This document shows, one piece after another, positions 1 through 7,400 of a stretch of DNA of 64,000 nt; the first letter of the stretch is position 1, and each line of letters starts with the position of its first letter. The DNA lies in NCBI GenBank assembly GCA_964342695.1, contig CAYFFV010000013.1:1-64000 (forward strand). Direction: 5' to 3'. This DNA is from CAYFFV01 sp964342695 (GTDB lineage: Bacteria; Acidobacteriota; Vicinamibacteria; Vicinamibacterales; UBA8438). Below the pieces are notes generated by a model that worked only from the letters and a program-made list of their open reading frames with translations, made no database searches and was not told where the DNA came from. A program made the translations under genes and the position numbers.

Positions 1-1
1 G

Positions 2-454
2 CCGGCTCCTGAGCCACCACCACCACCACCACCACCACCACCACCGCCGCCACCACCACCGGAGCCGACGGAACAGGAGTTGTTTGACCGGATGTCTTTG
101 GATGAGTTGAACGCGACATCGCCATTAGATGACGTGTTTTTTGATTACGATTCATCTGAGATAAGAGCTGATGCACGGTCTGCTTTGCAAGAGAATGCGA
201 ATTGGATGCGAAGGTGGACATCGACGAGTATTCGAGTTGCCGGTCACTGTGACGAGCGTGGGACGAACGAATACAATTTATCGCTTGGTGAAGAAAGAGC
301 TGCAGCGGTAAAGGACTATTTGATAGGTCTTGGCATCGATGGTAGCCGTATCGCGACAGCTAGCAGAGGAGAAGAATCTCCTTTCTGCTCGACGTCGGAT
401 GAAAGTTGCTGGTCACAGAATCGACGCGGAAACTTTACTGTAACTGCGAAATAG
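2..454 (+). CDS. pal: Peptidoglycan-associated lipoprotein Pal, 5' truncated
   Basis: This is the C-terminal 150 residues of an outer membrane lipoprotein of the Tol-Pal system, which anchors the outer membrane to peptidoglycan. The frame is open back to base 2, so the signal peptide and lipobox lie outside the window. It begins with a proline linker: 16 uninterrupted proline codons at bases 14-61. An OmpA-type peptidoglycan-binding domain follows, with FDYDSSEIR near its start and the Pal hallmark GHCDERGTNEYNLSLGE. A TTG at base 80 is in frame, but the continuous proline-rich frame upstream makes it an internal codon. By family habit tolB would lie just upstream. A hairpin terminator follows at 469. 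Identity is very sure; the length of the missing part is unknown. Confidence 0.93.
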   Translation, partial: PAPEPPPPPPPPPPPPPPPPEPTEQELFDRMSLDELNATSPLDDVFFDYDSSEIRADARSALQENANWMRRWTSTSIRVAGHCDERGTNEYNLSLGEERAAAVKDYLIGLGIDGSRIATASRGEESPFCSTSDESCWSQNRRGNFTVTAK

Positions 455-468
455 TCTTGCTTTCTGGG

Positions 469-503
469 TAGGCATGTCCTCCGTTAGGTGGGCATGCCTA
501 TTT
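469..503 (+). terminator. Hairpin terminator after pal
   Basis: An 11-bp stem (469-479 with 490-500, one G-U pair) with a 10-base loop is followed by TTT. It starts 15 bases after the pal stop codon, between two convergent genes, and could serve both strands. The U-tract is short, so efficiency is uncertain. Confidence 0.6.
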
Positions 504-508
504 AAGTC

Positions 509-760
509 TTAGACTTCATCTGCAAGTGCCGCTGTTAATTCTTTTTCCAGGTTGTCTCTGCCAATCCTGTGTCTGGCGATTATCTTCTCGCCCAATAGAA
601 GGACTGGTATCTCTGTATCCCAAAGCTGTATTAGTTTGATGTTTCCCGAGATGTCGATTTCTTCGAACTCCACACCTTTGTACTTTTTAAGGTTGAGGAT
701 AAGATTTTTCATGTCGTCACAAAGGTGACAACCCTTTCTTGTGAGCAAGGTCAGTTTCAT
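509..760 (-). CDS. Glutaredoxin-like (DUF836-type) small thioredoxin-fold protein
   Basis: An 83-residue protein with a beta-alpha-beta start and a redox motif CHLC at residues 11-14, followed by EIPVLLLGEKI, which looks like the cis-proline loop of the thioredoxin fold. Size and motif fit the glutaredoxin-like DUF836 family, whose substrates are mostly unknown. Its ATG overlaps the TAA of pyrF (TAATG), so it is probably the last gene of the pyrK-pyrD-pyrF-grx unit and co-translated with it. No function in pyrimidine synthesis is implied by the sequence. The family call is fairly sure, the role is not. Confidence 0.75.
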   Translation of the reverse strand: MKLTLLTRKGCHLCDDMKNLILNLKKYKGVEFEEIDISGNIKLIQLWDTEIPVLLLGEKIIARHRIGRDNLEKELTAALADEV

Positions 761-1458
761 TATCTGTCTTCAGAATGTGAACAAATAGCAGCGGCTGCTG
801 CTTGAGGGTTTGGTGCTGCAATAATCGGACGTCCGACGACCAAGTAGTCAGAACCGGCGTTAAGGGCTTCCCTAGGTCCTACCGCTCGAACTTGATCGTC
901 GTTGACTGTGTTGGTATCCCTTAATCGTATTCCAGGTGTGACAATTTTAAAGTTATTACCGCATTGAGAGCGAATCTGAGCGGCTTCCAAAGGAGACGCC
1001 ACCACTCCATCAATGCCAGACTGTGCTGCAAGGGTTGCTAGATACTCTACCTGCTGGTTGATTGAACGAGTTATTCCAAGTTGTGATAGTGATTCTTCAT
1101 CAAAACTTGTTAAGACTGTCACACCAACAAGCAGGGGTGATGCTGAGGTTTTGATTGCAGCTTCTTTAGCAGCGGTTAACATTTTGCTTCCACCCGAGGT
1201 ATGGAGAGTAAGCATCCACACGCCCAAGTCGCTTGCTGCACGCACTGAGTCGGCCACTGTGTTTGGAATGTCGTGGTACTTGAGGTCTAGAAAAATTCGA
1301 TGTCCGCGACCACTCATTTTCTGAACAAAATCAGGTCCTTCAGAAGTAAATAACCTGCTTCCTATTTTAAATCCACCAGCTAAGTGTGCTAGTTGTTCAC
1401 TCAATTCTAGGGCTTTATCAGCAGTATCAACGTCTAGCGCAACCAACAATTGTTCCAT
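760..1458 (-). CDS. pyrF: Orotidine 5'-phosphate decarboxylase
   Basis: Converts OMP to UMP, the last step of de novo pyrimidine synthesis, in the cytoplasm. The 232-residue length is normal for the bacterial short form. The catalytic charge network is visible: D9, K31 in GGFKIG, and D58-x-K60-x-x-D63 in FLDLKYHDIPNTV. A phosphate-binding region (VTPGIR and VVGRPII) lies toward the C-terminus. It follows pyrD by 17 bases and overlaps the glutaredoxin-like gene by one base. Nothing odd is seen. Confidence 0.95.
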   Translation of the reverse strand: MEQLLVALDVDTADKALELSEQLAHLAGGFKIGSRLFTSEGPDFVQKMSGRGHRIFLDLKYHDIPNTVADSVRAASDLGVWMLTLHTSGGSKMLTAAKEAAIKTSASPLLVGVTVLTSFDEESLSQLGITRSINQQVEYLATLAAQSGIDGVVASPLEAAQIRSQCGNNFKIVTPGIRLRDTNTVNDDQVRAVGPREALNAGSDYLVVGRPIIAAPNPQAAAAAICSHSEDR

Positions 1459-1475
1459 TAGTGATCTCTTTTAAT

Positions 1476-2402
1476 TCATTTACGTTCGGTGTTAACTGTG
1501 CCGACAAGCTCATCAATCTTATTGTGATTATGCTTTTTCATGTAATTCGTAAGGCCGTCTAGCAGCTTAGGCCAGATAAATGGATCTACGAAATTAGCTG
1601 TTCCAATTTGGACTGCATTTGCGCCGGCAATCAAGAATTCAACTGCATCGTTTGCAGTCATAATGCCACCCATGCCCATAATTGGTATTTTGATAGCTTG
1701 ATGGCACTCGTACACCATTCGCACTGCAATTGGGCGGATTGCAGGACCACTAAGTCCGCCAACTGTGTTAGAAAGGTGTGGACGTTTTTTTTCGATGTCG
1801 ATAGACATGGCAAGAAATGTGTTGACTAGTGAAACTCCATCTGCGCCGGCATTTTCTGCTGCCTGAGCGAATGAGGCAATGTCTGAGACGTTTGGAGTTA
1901 GTTTGGGAATTATAGGAAGATCGGTAACTTTACGAACAGCTTCTACAACGGAATGAGTTCCCCTTAAACTGCAACCGAAAGTGATGCCCCCTTCTTTAAT
2001 GTTCGGGCAGGATATGTTCAGCTCCAACGCCGCAATATCAGGTTCTTCTGAAAGTATCCGTGCCAGTTCGGCGTATTCATTAACGGTTGATCCACAGATA
2101 TTTACTATTACTACGCAGCGGCTTTTTCTTAGAAGAGGTAATTGTTCTTTAATGAACCGGTCTACGCCTATTCCTTGTAATCCGATAGCATTTAGCATGC
2201 CGCTCGGGGTTTCTATAATTCGAGGTGTTCGTTGACCTTCCCGCTCTTTTAGAAAAAGGCCTTTAACGACAACCGCACCCAAAGTTGAAAGATCGACCAC
2301 GTCGGCATATTCCGTACCGTACCCGAAACAACCGCTTGCGGCGATCAAGGGGTTTTTCAGTTTTAATGGGCCGAAGGAAACCGCTAAATCAACAGGTGAC
2401 AT
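1476..2402 (-). CDS. pyrD: Dihydroorotate dehydrogenase, class 1B catalytic subunit
   Basis: Oxidises dihydroorotate to orotate with FMN and passes electrons to PyrK and NAD+. Signatures include the N-terminal NPLIAASGCFGYGTEY, the active-site ELNISCPNIKEGG with the catalytic cysteine at residue 132, and the FMN phosphate region near IMGMGGI and ANAVQIGTANF. The frame extends upstream to 2489, but that start would overlap pyrK by 58 bases. The ATG at 2402 gives 308 residues, the usual PyrDB size, and lies 29 bases after pyrK, so I chose it. Adjacency to pyrK supports the NAD-linked heterotetramer type. Confidence 0.93.
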   Translation of the reverse strand: MSPVDLAVSFGPLKLKNPLIAASGCFGYGTEYADVVDLSTLGAVVVKGLFLKEREGQRTPRIIETPSGMLNAIGLQGIGVDRFIKEQLPLLRKSRCVVIVNICGSTVNEYAELARILSEEPDIAALELNISCPNIKEGGITFGCSLRGTHSVVEAVRKVTDLPIIPKLTPNVSDIASFAQAAENAGADGVSLVNTFLAMSIDIEKKRPHLSNTVGGLSGPAIRPIAVRMVYECHQAIKIPIMGMGGIMTANDAVEFLIAGANAVQIGTANFVDPFIWPKLLDGLTNYMKKHNHNKIDELVGTVNTERK

Positions 2403-2431
2403 TGTTGTGATTTCTATAGTGTTCGATTCAT

Positions 2432-3256
2432 CTAAGTTAATAAATTCCAGTTTACCTTGTTTCCTGGAAATACTGGGCCATGCAGACATGATCTGACTAA
2501 ATGGTCTGATTCATCCTCGGCGTTGCCTTTTACGCTTACGACACAGCTGTAACAGCCTCCGAGACCGCATCCCATGACAGGTTCTAGGGAAACCTCTGTA
2601 GAGTAACCGTATTCGGTCCCAATTGTTGCTACTTCGCGCATCATTAGAGTGGGTCCACAAGCGTAAATTTTTAATTCGTTTTCACCCTGTGTTTTGAGCT
2701 CATGTTGAAGAGAACTGGTAACTAATCCTTTGTTTCCACGGCTGCCGTCTTCTGTGGTTAACACTACGCGCACGCCCAAACGTTCGAACCAGTCGATGTA
2801 GTAAAGGTCGCTAGAAGAACGCCCGCCGTAAAGTAAATGAGTGGGTATGGAAAATGTCTTCAAAGATTGAGCCAGAGAAGCAAATGGAGCCAAGCCGACT
2901 CCTCCCGCTATCATCAATGCTGAGGAGAGCTTTGGTGGTATTGTAAAAGGTTGTCCAAGAGGTCCTAGGCACTGGAGTCTGTCTCCAGCGACCAAGTTAA
3001 AAAGCGTGTTAGTAACTACGCCTATTCGTTTGTTAAGAATTGAGAAACCGACGGGTTCTTCTTGGCTGTCAAAGAGGGTCTCGAAGACCGAAAAAGGTCG
3101 ACGAAGTAAAGCAGTTAAATCATGATTCTTGCGAACCATAACAAATTGGCCTGGTTTTGTAGTGCGAGCAATGTCTGGAGCGGACAGTTTAATAACGTTG
3201 TAAGAATCAGAAAGCCGATCGTTCGACAATACGAGCGCATCTATGTCGGTCGGCAT
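2432..3256 (-). CDS. pyrK: Dihydroorotate dehydrogenase electron transfer subunit PyrK
   Basis: Iron-sulfur flavoprotein that takes electrons from PyrD and reduces NAD+. In order: a ferredoxin-reductase beta barrel with the FAD motif RRPFS (52-56), a nucleotide-binding part with AGGVGLAP (117-124), and a C-terminal 2Fe-2S site with cysteines 230, 235, 238 and 257. Length (274) is slightly above the usual 250-260. It is the first gene of the leftward unit and is divergent from pyrR, with 355 bases between them. No convincing promoter for this strand was found in that gap. Confidence 0.93.
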   Translation of the reverse strand: MPTDIDALVLSNDRLSDSYNVIKLSAPDIARTTKPGQFVMVRKNHDLTALLRRPFSVFETLFDSQEEPVGFSILNKRIGVVTNTLFNLVAGDRLQCLGPLGQPFTIPPKLSSALMIAGGVGLAPFASLAQSLKTFSIPTHLLYGGRSSSDLYYIDWFERLGVRVVLTTEDGSRGNKGLVTSSLQHELKTQGENELKIYACGPTLMMREVATIGTEYGYSTEVSLEPVMGCGLGGCYSCVVSVKGNAEDESDHLVRSCLHGPVFPGNKVNWNLLT

Positions 3257-3395
3257 AGGCGAAGTATAACCGATGGTTACATTTCATCTAGTTAGTAAAT
3301 ATAACGTAATACCTTAGTTTTAGCCTCTCGTAATTAGAATGGAAAGGTTTAGTGTTCGTAACGCATTAAATTACAAACCGTTTTTGAGGGGCTCG

Positions 3396-3424
3396 TTGAC
3401 AGAGATAGATAGCGAAGGTACACT
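3396..3424 (+). promoter_or_regulatory. Promoter of pyrR-pyrB-pyrC
   Basis: Perfect -35 TTGACA at 3396-3401, a 17-base spacer, and -10 TACACT at 3419-3424. The predicted start near 3431 sits just before the PyrR hairpin, which supports it. The divergent gap 3257-3611 holds this promoter, the PyrR hairpin and a terminator. In 3257-3395 I see nothing recognisable apart from a rejected partial PyrR-like motif on the minus strand. Confidence 0.75.
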
Positions 3425-3432
3425 CTTGAGGT

Positions 3433-3466
3433 CTCTTTAAGCGTGATCCTGAGAGGTTACGAAGAG
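3433..3466 (+). promoter_or_regulatory. PyrR-binding anti-antiterminator hairpin
   Basis: The sequence at 3445-3458 matches the known PyrR-binding consensus ARUCCNGNGAGGYU at all but its first base. It folds as that consensus demands: lower stem CTCTT (3433-3437) with AAGAG (3462-3466), upper stem GTGA (3443-3446) with TTAC (3457-3460), a bulged T at 3447, CC/GG, and a purine-rich loop TGAGA (3450-3454). In the PyrR mechanism, UMP-bound PyrR stabilises this hairpin, which lets the downstream terminator form. The next gene is pyrR itself. Confidence 0.8.
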
Positions 3467-3521
3467 GAAGTGTGACTATTTACATTTTATCAAAGACGTC
3501 CGGTCTTCACTTTTGCCATAA

Positions 3522-3561
3522 CCTGTTTTCTCTCAACAGGACTCTACCCTCTTTATTTTTT
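3522..3561 (+). terminator. Candidate attenuator terminator upstream of pyrR
   Basis: Stem CCTGTT (3522-3527) with AACAGG (3535-3540) is followed by a pyrimidine-rich run ending in TTTATTTTTT (3552-3561). The U-tract begins 11 bases after the stem, which is far for a standard terminator. TAACCT (3519-3524) can instead pair with AGGTTA (3454-3459) in the PyrR hairpin, and CTCTCA (3530-3535) with TGAGAG (3450-3455). Terminator and antiterminator would therefore be mutually exclusive. The logic is good; the exact fold is uncertain. Confidence 0.5.
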
Positions 3562-3611
3562 GAGATATTAAGGTTTCGTAATGGGCCATTATCATTGGTC
3601 TGGGGTGTCTC

Positions 3612-4163
3612 GTGCCTATAGTTATGGAAGCAACTCTCATTGATCGTGCTTTAATGCGAATCTCACATGAAATTGTTGAGAGGAATAGAAGAGTCGAGAA
3701 ATTAGCACTTGTTGGTATTCGTACACGTGGAGTTCCAATTGCTCAGCGCATCGCCAAAAACCTACAAGGAATCGTGGATCAAAAGGTGGCATGTGGTTCA
3801 CTGGATATAACGTTGTACAGAGATGATTTAATGCGTCAGACGATCGGACCGCAACCCGTGTTGCGCAAGACGGAAATTCCTTTTTCCATAGATGACCAAA
3901 AAATCCTACTTGTTGATGACGTTTTATATACAGGGCGAACTATTCGTGCGGCTCTAGATGCCCTCGTCGATTTTGGTCGTCCCCGCGCTATTCAACTTGT
4001 AGTTTTAGTGGACCGCGGACACCGAGAGTTACCTATCAAGGCGGATTATGTTGGAAAGAATTTTCCGACATCTATTCATCAAAGTATTCAAGTGCATCTT
4101 GTTGAAGTTGATGGCAAGGATGAGGTATTGATTCACGAAACCCCCAACGGTGAAGGCTTATGA
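3612..4163 (+). CDS. pyrR: Bifunctional pyr operon attenuation regulator / uracil phosphoribosyltransferase
   Basis: An RNA-binding regulator that senses UMP, with uracil phosphoribosyltransferase activity in characterised homologues. The 183 residues match the family. The PRPP-binding loop is ILLVDDVLYTGRT (98-110), preceded by ALVGIRTRG and LYRDDL, both typical of PyrR. Translation starts at GTG 3612, and the stop overlaps the ATG of pyrB by 4 bases. The PyrR-type hairpin and terminator upstream suggest that it controls its own operon. Confidence 0.94.
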   Translation: MPIVMEATLIDRALMRISHEIVERNRRVEKLALVGIRTRGVPIAQRIAKNLQGIVDQKVACGSLDITLYRDDLMRQTIGPQPVLRKTEIPFSIDDQKILLVDDVLYTGRTIRAALDALVDFGRPRAIQLVVLVDRGHRELPIKADYVGKNFPTSIHQSIQVHLVEVDGKDEVLIHETPNGEGL

Positions 4164-5152
4164 TGGTGCAGACCATCGGCAACACTTTCTCAGAAAACAA
4201 ACCAGTTTCTCTGCCGTCTAGGTTACGGTCTCGCAATCTCTTGAGTGTCACAGATCTAACGCCGGAAGAAGTTGTGCTGATTCTTGATACCGCCGAAGCG
4301 ATGAAAGAAGTTGGCACGCGAACAATAAAAAAAGTTCCGACGTTACGCGGGAAGACAGTTGTAAATTTATTTTATGAACCTAGCACTCGGACTCGCACTT
4401 CATTTGAAATTGCGGAGAAACGATTAAGCGCGGACACTCTCAGTATTAGTTCGGCGAATTCGAGTGTCGTTAAGGGTGAGACTTTAGGAGATACCGCTCG
4501 AAATTTGGAGGCGATGGCTCCTGATACAATCGTTGTTCGCCACGGTGCGTCCGGAGCGTGCCACCTGCTCGCAGACATATGTAGCGCAAGAATTGTGAAT
4601 GCTGGTGATGGAACGCACGAACATCCTACCCAAGCGTTACTTGACGTCTTAACTATTCGAGAACACAAACAAAAAATGCAAGGTCTCAAGGTTGCAATTA
4701 TCGGAGATCTTTTGCATAGCCGAGTATTACGGTCGAACTTATTGTTGCTGAAAATGCTTGGGGCTAATGTGTGTGTGTGTGGGCCTACTACTATGATGCC
4801 TGCGGGAATTGATAAGTTTGGTGTAGAGGCGACGGCGTCAATCGATTATGCCGTTGAAGATGCGGACGTTGTCATGCTTCTTCGAATTCAACTGGAACGA
4901 ATGAGGGGACATTTTTTTCCGTCTTTACGAGAGTATTTCAATTTATTTGGTATGTCCGAGAAGCGTTTAAAACGCGCGAAATCTGATGTCATTATTATGC
5001 ATCCTGGACCTTTGAATAGAGGTGTTGAAGTTGCGTCAGAAGTAGCCGATGGTCCTTACTCTGTTATTCTTGAGCAAGTGTCTAATGGGGTGGCAGTGCG
5101 TATGGCGGTTCTTTATTTGTTGGCTGGTATAGACGAAGAGGCTGGAGAATAA
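4160..5152 (+). CDS. pyrB: Aspartate carbamoyltransferase catalytic subunit
   Basis: Condenses carbamoyl phosphate and aspartate to carbamoyl aspartate. The carbamoyl-phosphate loop PSTRTRTSFE starts at residue 74 and HPTQALLD follows in the first domain. MHPGPLNRGVE and a C-terminal VAVRMAVLYLLAG end the second. At 330 residues it is a little long, because about 20 extra residues precede the usual start. The chosen ATG overlaps the pyrR stop, and an internal start is possible. No regulatory pyrI gene lies nearby, and the stop codon overlaps the ATG of pyrC. Confidence 0.94.
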   Translation: MMVQTIGNTFSENKPVSLPSRLRSRNLLSVTDLTPEEVVLILDTAEAMKEVGTRTIKKVPTLRGKTVVNLFYEPSTRTRTSFEIAEKRLSADTLSISSANSSVVKGETLGDTARNLEAMAPDTIVVRHGASGACHLLADICSARIVNAGDGTHEHPTQALLDVLTIREHKQKMQGLKVAIIGDLLHSRVLRSNLLLLKMLGANVCVCGPTTMMPAGIDKFGVEATASIDYAVEDADVVMLLRIQLERMRGHFFPSLREYFNLFGMSEKRLKRAKSDVIIMHPGPLNRGVEVASEVADGPYSVILEQVSNGVAVRMAVLYLLAGIDEEAGE

Positions 5153-6480
5153 TGGCTCGAGAGTTCGATGGAAAAACTCAATCAATTCTTTTAAAGGGCG
5201 GCCGGATAGTAGATCCAGGTCAAGGGATAGATGGCACGTCGGATTTACGAATCAAGTCTGGTGTAATAGAACAAGTTGAGCAAGATCTTCCTGTACAAGA
5301 CAGTTCCGTGATAAATGTTCCGCCTGATTTTGTCGTTTGTCCTGGTTTTATCGATATGCACGTTCATTTACGTGAACCTGGGCAAGAGTATAAAGAGACT
5401 GTTGAAACGGGTGTCGCGGCAGCAGTCGCGGGAGGATTTGTTGGAGTCGCATGCATGCCAAACACGATTCCTGTAAATGATCATCCTGGTGTCACTGAAG
5501 TTATTCTTCGAAAGGCAAAAGAAGCGGGATTGGCACATGTTTACCCAGTTGGTGCAGTGACAATTGGTTCGGCGGGAAATGAGATGGCTGAGATTGGTCA
5601 ACTACATGGCGCAGGTTGTGTGGCGATTTCTGATGATGGTCATCCTGTCGCTGATGCACTCGTTATGCGACGTGCTCTTGAGTACTCGTCAATGTTTAAT
5701 ATCCCCGTTATTAACCATTGCGAGGATCCATCACTGAAAGGAGATGGATCGGCTCATGAGGGACATTATGCTTCGATGCTTGGTCTCTCTGGAATTCCTT
5801 CAGCTGCAGAGGAAATCATGGTTGAGCGCGACGTTACATTGAGTGGCTTAACGAGTGGCCGGGTTCATGTGGCTCATATGAGTGCAGAGGGTTCGCTGCG
5901 TGCGGTACGGTCAGGTAAAGACCGGATGGTTCCGGTGACCTGTGAAGTCACACCTCACCATTTTATTCTTACTGATGAGCATCTGAGTTACGATACGAAT
6001 TACAAAATGAATCCTCCGCTTCGTGATGTTCATGATCGTGACGCGATGATTGAAGGTCTTATAGACGGAAGTATCGACGTCATTGCTACCGATCATGCGC
6101 CGCATCACGCTGATGACAAAGCTGTAGAATTTTCTGAGGCTCCTTTTGGAATAATCGGTCTTGAAACAGCCATTCCTTTAGTGTTGGACAGGTTGCTTGA
6201 CCGTGGTTTGGTTTCCCTGAAGCGCATCGTCGAGTTGTTGGCGACTAACCCAGCTAAGATTCTCAGTCTTCCAGGTGGAGATCTGACACCAGGTTCACCT
6301 GCTGACATCACGATACTTGCACCGGATGTGACGACCCATATCGACGCGGCAGCTTTTCGTTCGCGCGCACGAAATACTCCCTTTAACGGTTGGGATTTAA
6401 AAGGGGCTGTTGCAGCGGTAATAATTGGTGGAAGAACAGTTTACAGGAACGATAACGTGTCTAATGCTTCTGTTTTCTAG
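5152..6480 (+). CDS. pyrC: Dihydroorotase
   Basis: Zinc amidohydrolase that cyclises carbamoyl aspartate to dihydroorotate. The metal-binding DMHVHLREPGQEYKE is present, with further ligand regions INHCED, HVAHMSAEGS and DVIATDHAPHH. All these residues are kept, so it looks active and is not an inactive PyrC-like partner of PyrB. At 442 residues it is of the class I type. It overlaps pyrB by one base (TAATG) and ends the pyrRBC unit. No carAB genes follow, so carbamoyl phosphate synthetase must be encoded elsewhere. Confidence 0.94.
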   Translation: MAREFDGKTQSILLKGGRIVDPGQGIDGTSDLRIKSGVIEQVEQDLPVQDSSVINVPPDFVVCPGFIDMHVHLREPGQEYKETVETGVAAAVAGGFVGVACMPNTIPVNDHPGVTEVILRKAKEAGLAHVYPVGAVTIGSAGNEMAEIGQLHGAGCVAISDDGHPVADALVMRRALEYSSMFNIPVINHCEDPSLKGDGSAHEGHYASMLGLSGIPSAAEEIMVERDVTLSGLTSGRVHVAHMSAEGSLRAVRSGKDRMVPVTCEVTPHHFILTDEHLSYDTNYKMNPPLRDVHDRDAMIEGLIDGSIDVIATDHAPHHADDKAVEFSEAPFGIIGLETAIPLVLDRLLDRGLVSLKRIVELLATNPAKILSLPGGDLTPGSPADITILAPDVTTHIDAAAFRSRARNTPFNGWDLKGAVAAVIIGGRTVYRNDNVSNASVF

Positions 6481-6512
6481 TTCACGCCGACCTCTTAATT
6501 TCGCCGCGGGTC

Positions 6513-7400
6513 ATGTCTTCTAAAGATCCAAGAATCCTTCCAATGCGGTCTTCCCTCTCAATTAAAGCAGTTACACCAGTCTTACAGAGGTTATACAGAC
6601 AATTTAATGTTGCTAACTCAGTTGCTGATCCCATCGATCTGGTCCGTCGCTACAGTGACGATAGAGACCGGGAGGTAGTTGGTTTTCTTTCAGCAGCGTT
6701 GGCATTTGGACGTGTTTCGAGTGTTTTAACTTCTATTGAACGATTGTTGGAGATCATGGGAATCTCACCGTTTGGCTATGTGAAAAACTTTGATCCTACT
6801 CGCCAAGGCGCAGCGTTTAAAAATTTCCGTCATCGGTGGACGACCGGTGACGATTTAGTGGGACTTCTTTTGATTTTAAGACAAATTGTGAAGCGATCGG
6901 GAACTATTGAGAAATTTTTTTTACGTGGTTATCGAGATGACGAGGATGATATTGGTGAAGCATTAGAATCATTTTGTTGTAGAGCACTTGATTTGGTAGG
7001 TTCAGATCGATCATCGGGAGTTGATTATTTTTTTTCGAAACCAAGTGGTGGAAGTGGTTGTAAGCGACTAAATTTGTTTCTGCGTTGGATGGTGAGGAAA
7101 GATCATATCGATTTAGGAGTGTGGAAAAACATCTCAACTGACAAATTAATAATACCGCTTGATACACACGTTGAACGTGTTGGCCGGTGTCTTCGGTTGA
7201 CCGATTATAAGAGCCCTGGATGGGCGATGGCCCGTGATATTACCAACTCTTTGAGATACTTCGATCGCAACGATCCGGTTAAGTACGATTTCTCGTTGTG
7301 TCACATAGGCATGCAGGATTTGTGTGGATTTAATAGATCGGAAAATAACGAAAGGTGTCCACTTAAGCGTTGGTGTCAACCAGGTTCTTGTATGCCATAA
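6513..7400 (+). CDS. TIGR02757-family protein (DUF2400), function unknown
   Basis: A 295-residue protein that I recognise as the TIGR02757 conserved hypothetical family. Typical segments are YSDDRDREVVGFLSAALAFGR near residue 50, the central KLIIPLDTHVERVGRCLRLT, and NDPVKYDFSLCHIGM. The C-terminus is cysteine-rich, with cysteines in CGF, RCPLKRWC and SCMP. This resembles the end of HhH-GPD DNA glycosylases that carry a 4Fe-4S cluster; a link to DNA repair is inference only. The last 38 bases overlap the 3' end of the convergent glycosyltransferase gene. Confidence 0.75.
   Translation: MSSKDPRILPMRSSLSIKAVTPVLQRLYRQFNVANSVADPIDLVRRYSDDRDREVVGFLSAALAFGRVSSVLTSIERLLEIMGISPFGYVKNFDPTRQGAAFKNFRHRWTTGDDLVGLLLILRQIVKRSGTIEKFFLRGYRDDEDDIGEALESFCCRALDLVGSDRSSGVDYFFSKPSGGSGCKRLNLFLRWMVRKDHIDLGVWKNISTDKLIIPLDTHVERVGRCLRLTDYKSPGWAMARDITNSLRYFDRNDPVKYDFSLCHIGMQDLCGFNRSENNERCPLKRWCQPGSCMP

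Noticed and set aside
80..82. TTG as the start codon of the first gene
   Set aside because: The frame is open through a proline-rich linker to the window edge, and Pal needs a lipoprotein signal peptide that must lie upstream.
3322..3335. Minus-strand sequence similar to the PyrR-binding loop (GNGAGGYU part) about 65 bases upstream of pyrK
   Set aside because: The half that must pair (RUCC) is altered, so the short stem with a bulged U cannot form, and no terminator follows. A chance match is likely.
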